A stretch of 64,000 nucleotides of DNA, from NCBI GenBank assembly GCA_948567375.1, contig OX419759.1:36929493-36993492 (forward strand). The letters run 5' to 3'. Numbering within the stretch: position 1 is the stretch's first letter; every line of letters begins with the position of its first letter. The translations under genes and the position numbers were made by a program. The notes under the pieces were generated by a model. The model had not been told where the DNA came from, did no database searches, and saw only the letters and a program-made list of their open reading frames with translations. The DNA comes from Lunularia cruciata. Taxonomy: Eukaryota; Streptophyta; Marchantiopsida; Lunulariales; Lunulariaceae. This document shows positions 63,131 to 64,000 of the stretch, one piece after another.

Positions 63131-64000
63131 GATGAGGTCATAGTAGTATTTCATGTATATTTGGAGTCGCGATCACCTTCATGTTCAAGAAAGATATGCG
63201 GAACTGCGCACCTTCTACACAGTCTCCCATCCATATCAATTCAATGTATTCTTTAAGCTTTGAAATTTTGGCCTTCCTCCAGCTCACTCTAGACTAAGGG
63301 TTTCTGTCCACTAGAGTTTTATTTGTTTCAATCTGGTGAAAATATTAGTCCGAATTCTTGGTATAAAAATTATTTTTTAAATTCTAAAAGTATCTCAAGA
63401 ATAAGAGTTTTTAAGTAACTTTGCAACATAAATTGAGACTATATCATGAAAATATTTAATATCATCTGAGGGACATTAACAAGAAAAATGACCCTTAAGA
63501 AAAACCAACCATGCAAGAATACTCACCAGATTTGAATTTCATCCTTCTAGATGTGAAAGACCCTGGTAATAAATTTTGAAATAAGAAAGTAGTGCAAAGA
63601 GATCCCAAGCTAGAATTTTGTTTCAAAATATACGTGAACATAACAGCTGCAAACCGATGAATAGCTAGAGAAGCAAGTAAACCTAAGCAGGCTAGAAAGC
63701 GCTCTCCTAATCAGTAAGTCCTGATGAGATGATTCTTTCTGGGTGGCCTTTAACAAACCCATGGAGTAGCTTAGCTTTCTGCCGATCTAGTGAACAGAAC
63801 CACCTCCATATACGCCGCTTTGATCCAATCGCGTATCGTCCTGAACAACTTTGAGGCCCTCTTGATAACTATCAACCTTTGCAGAATCGGTTCACCAGGA
63901 ACTCAAAGTACGTGCTTCAAGGACCAAAGACTTCGTGAATTTCTGCCCGTCTGCAAACGGATGTTCTTGGTCCTGAAGGAATTGAATTGTCCGCTAGTCT
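63131..64000. other. 3' flank of the P450; possible end of another gene
   Basis: 63131-63700 is AT-rich with no recognisable feature, probably 3' UTR and spacer. On the minus strand, 63787-63888 encodes a tail (DSAKVDSYQEGLKVVQDDTR to VYGGGSVH, stop) that looks protein-like and could be a last exon. An overlapping second open frame makes this uncertain. Confidence 0.25.

Overview
The window looks like nuclear DNA of a land plant with a large, retrotransposon-rich genome. About the first 53.5 kb is a nest of Ty3/gypsy LTR retrotransposons. The last 10 kb is older, lower-copy DNA carrying one three-exon A-type (CYP71-clan) cytochrome P450 gene. A degenerate non-LTR element with a 'GIRPIAIGE'-type reverse transcriptase, and a retrotransposon carrying a DNMT3-like methyltransferase, suggest a non-seed plant (bryophyte, lycophyte or fern). 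The species cannot be named from the sequence.

Layout. Three gypsy families are distinguished here as A, C and B. Family A has LTRs of about 692 bp (TGTAACACCC...GGCTCACA), a primer-binding site matching tRNA-Glu, small leader ORFs, an extra CCHC zinc-knuckle ORF, then gag-PR-RT-RH-IN in one frame. Family C has LTRs of about 740 bp (TGTAATACC...GTATTACA), an initiator-Met primer-binding site, and is a chromovirus with a chromodomain. Family B is present once. From left to right: A1 (1-8030, minus) interrupted by an unrelated 3.8 kb insertion D (2611-6393) that holds a large intact coiled-coil ORF; two family C fragments C1 and C1b (8046-11415, plus); A-II (11416-19230, minus, both LTRs); the 3' end of a C element with its chromodomain (19231-20019, minus); A2 (20020-24476, minus); the 5' part of a plus-strand A element (24477-27479); A3 (27480-35557, minus, both LTRs); C2 (35558-41134, minus); the 3' part of the plus-strand A element (41135-43903 and 53363-53473), whose 3' LTR is split by element B (43904-53362, plus).

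Element B is the most interesting object. Between its protease and reverse transcriptase it carries a C5-cytosine DNA methyltransferase domain with motifs I, II, IV, VI, VIII, IX and X in canonical order. Its LTRs look circularly permuted. Its stop codons are nearly all one C-to-T change from Gln or Arg codons.

After the nest come a decayed unidentified ORF (53497-54040), AT-rich DNA with small tandem duplications, a decayed non-LTR retrotransposon (about 56350-59335, minus), a 271-bp inverted-repeat element (59884-60154), the P450 gene (60871-63130, plus) and mostly featureless DNA to the end. Almost every retrotransposon coding region is broken by stops or frameshifts. The P450 and the main D ORF are intact. 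Several element junctions lack target-site duplications, so past rearrangement or misassembly among near-identical repeats is possible.
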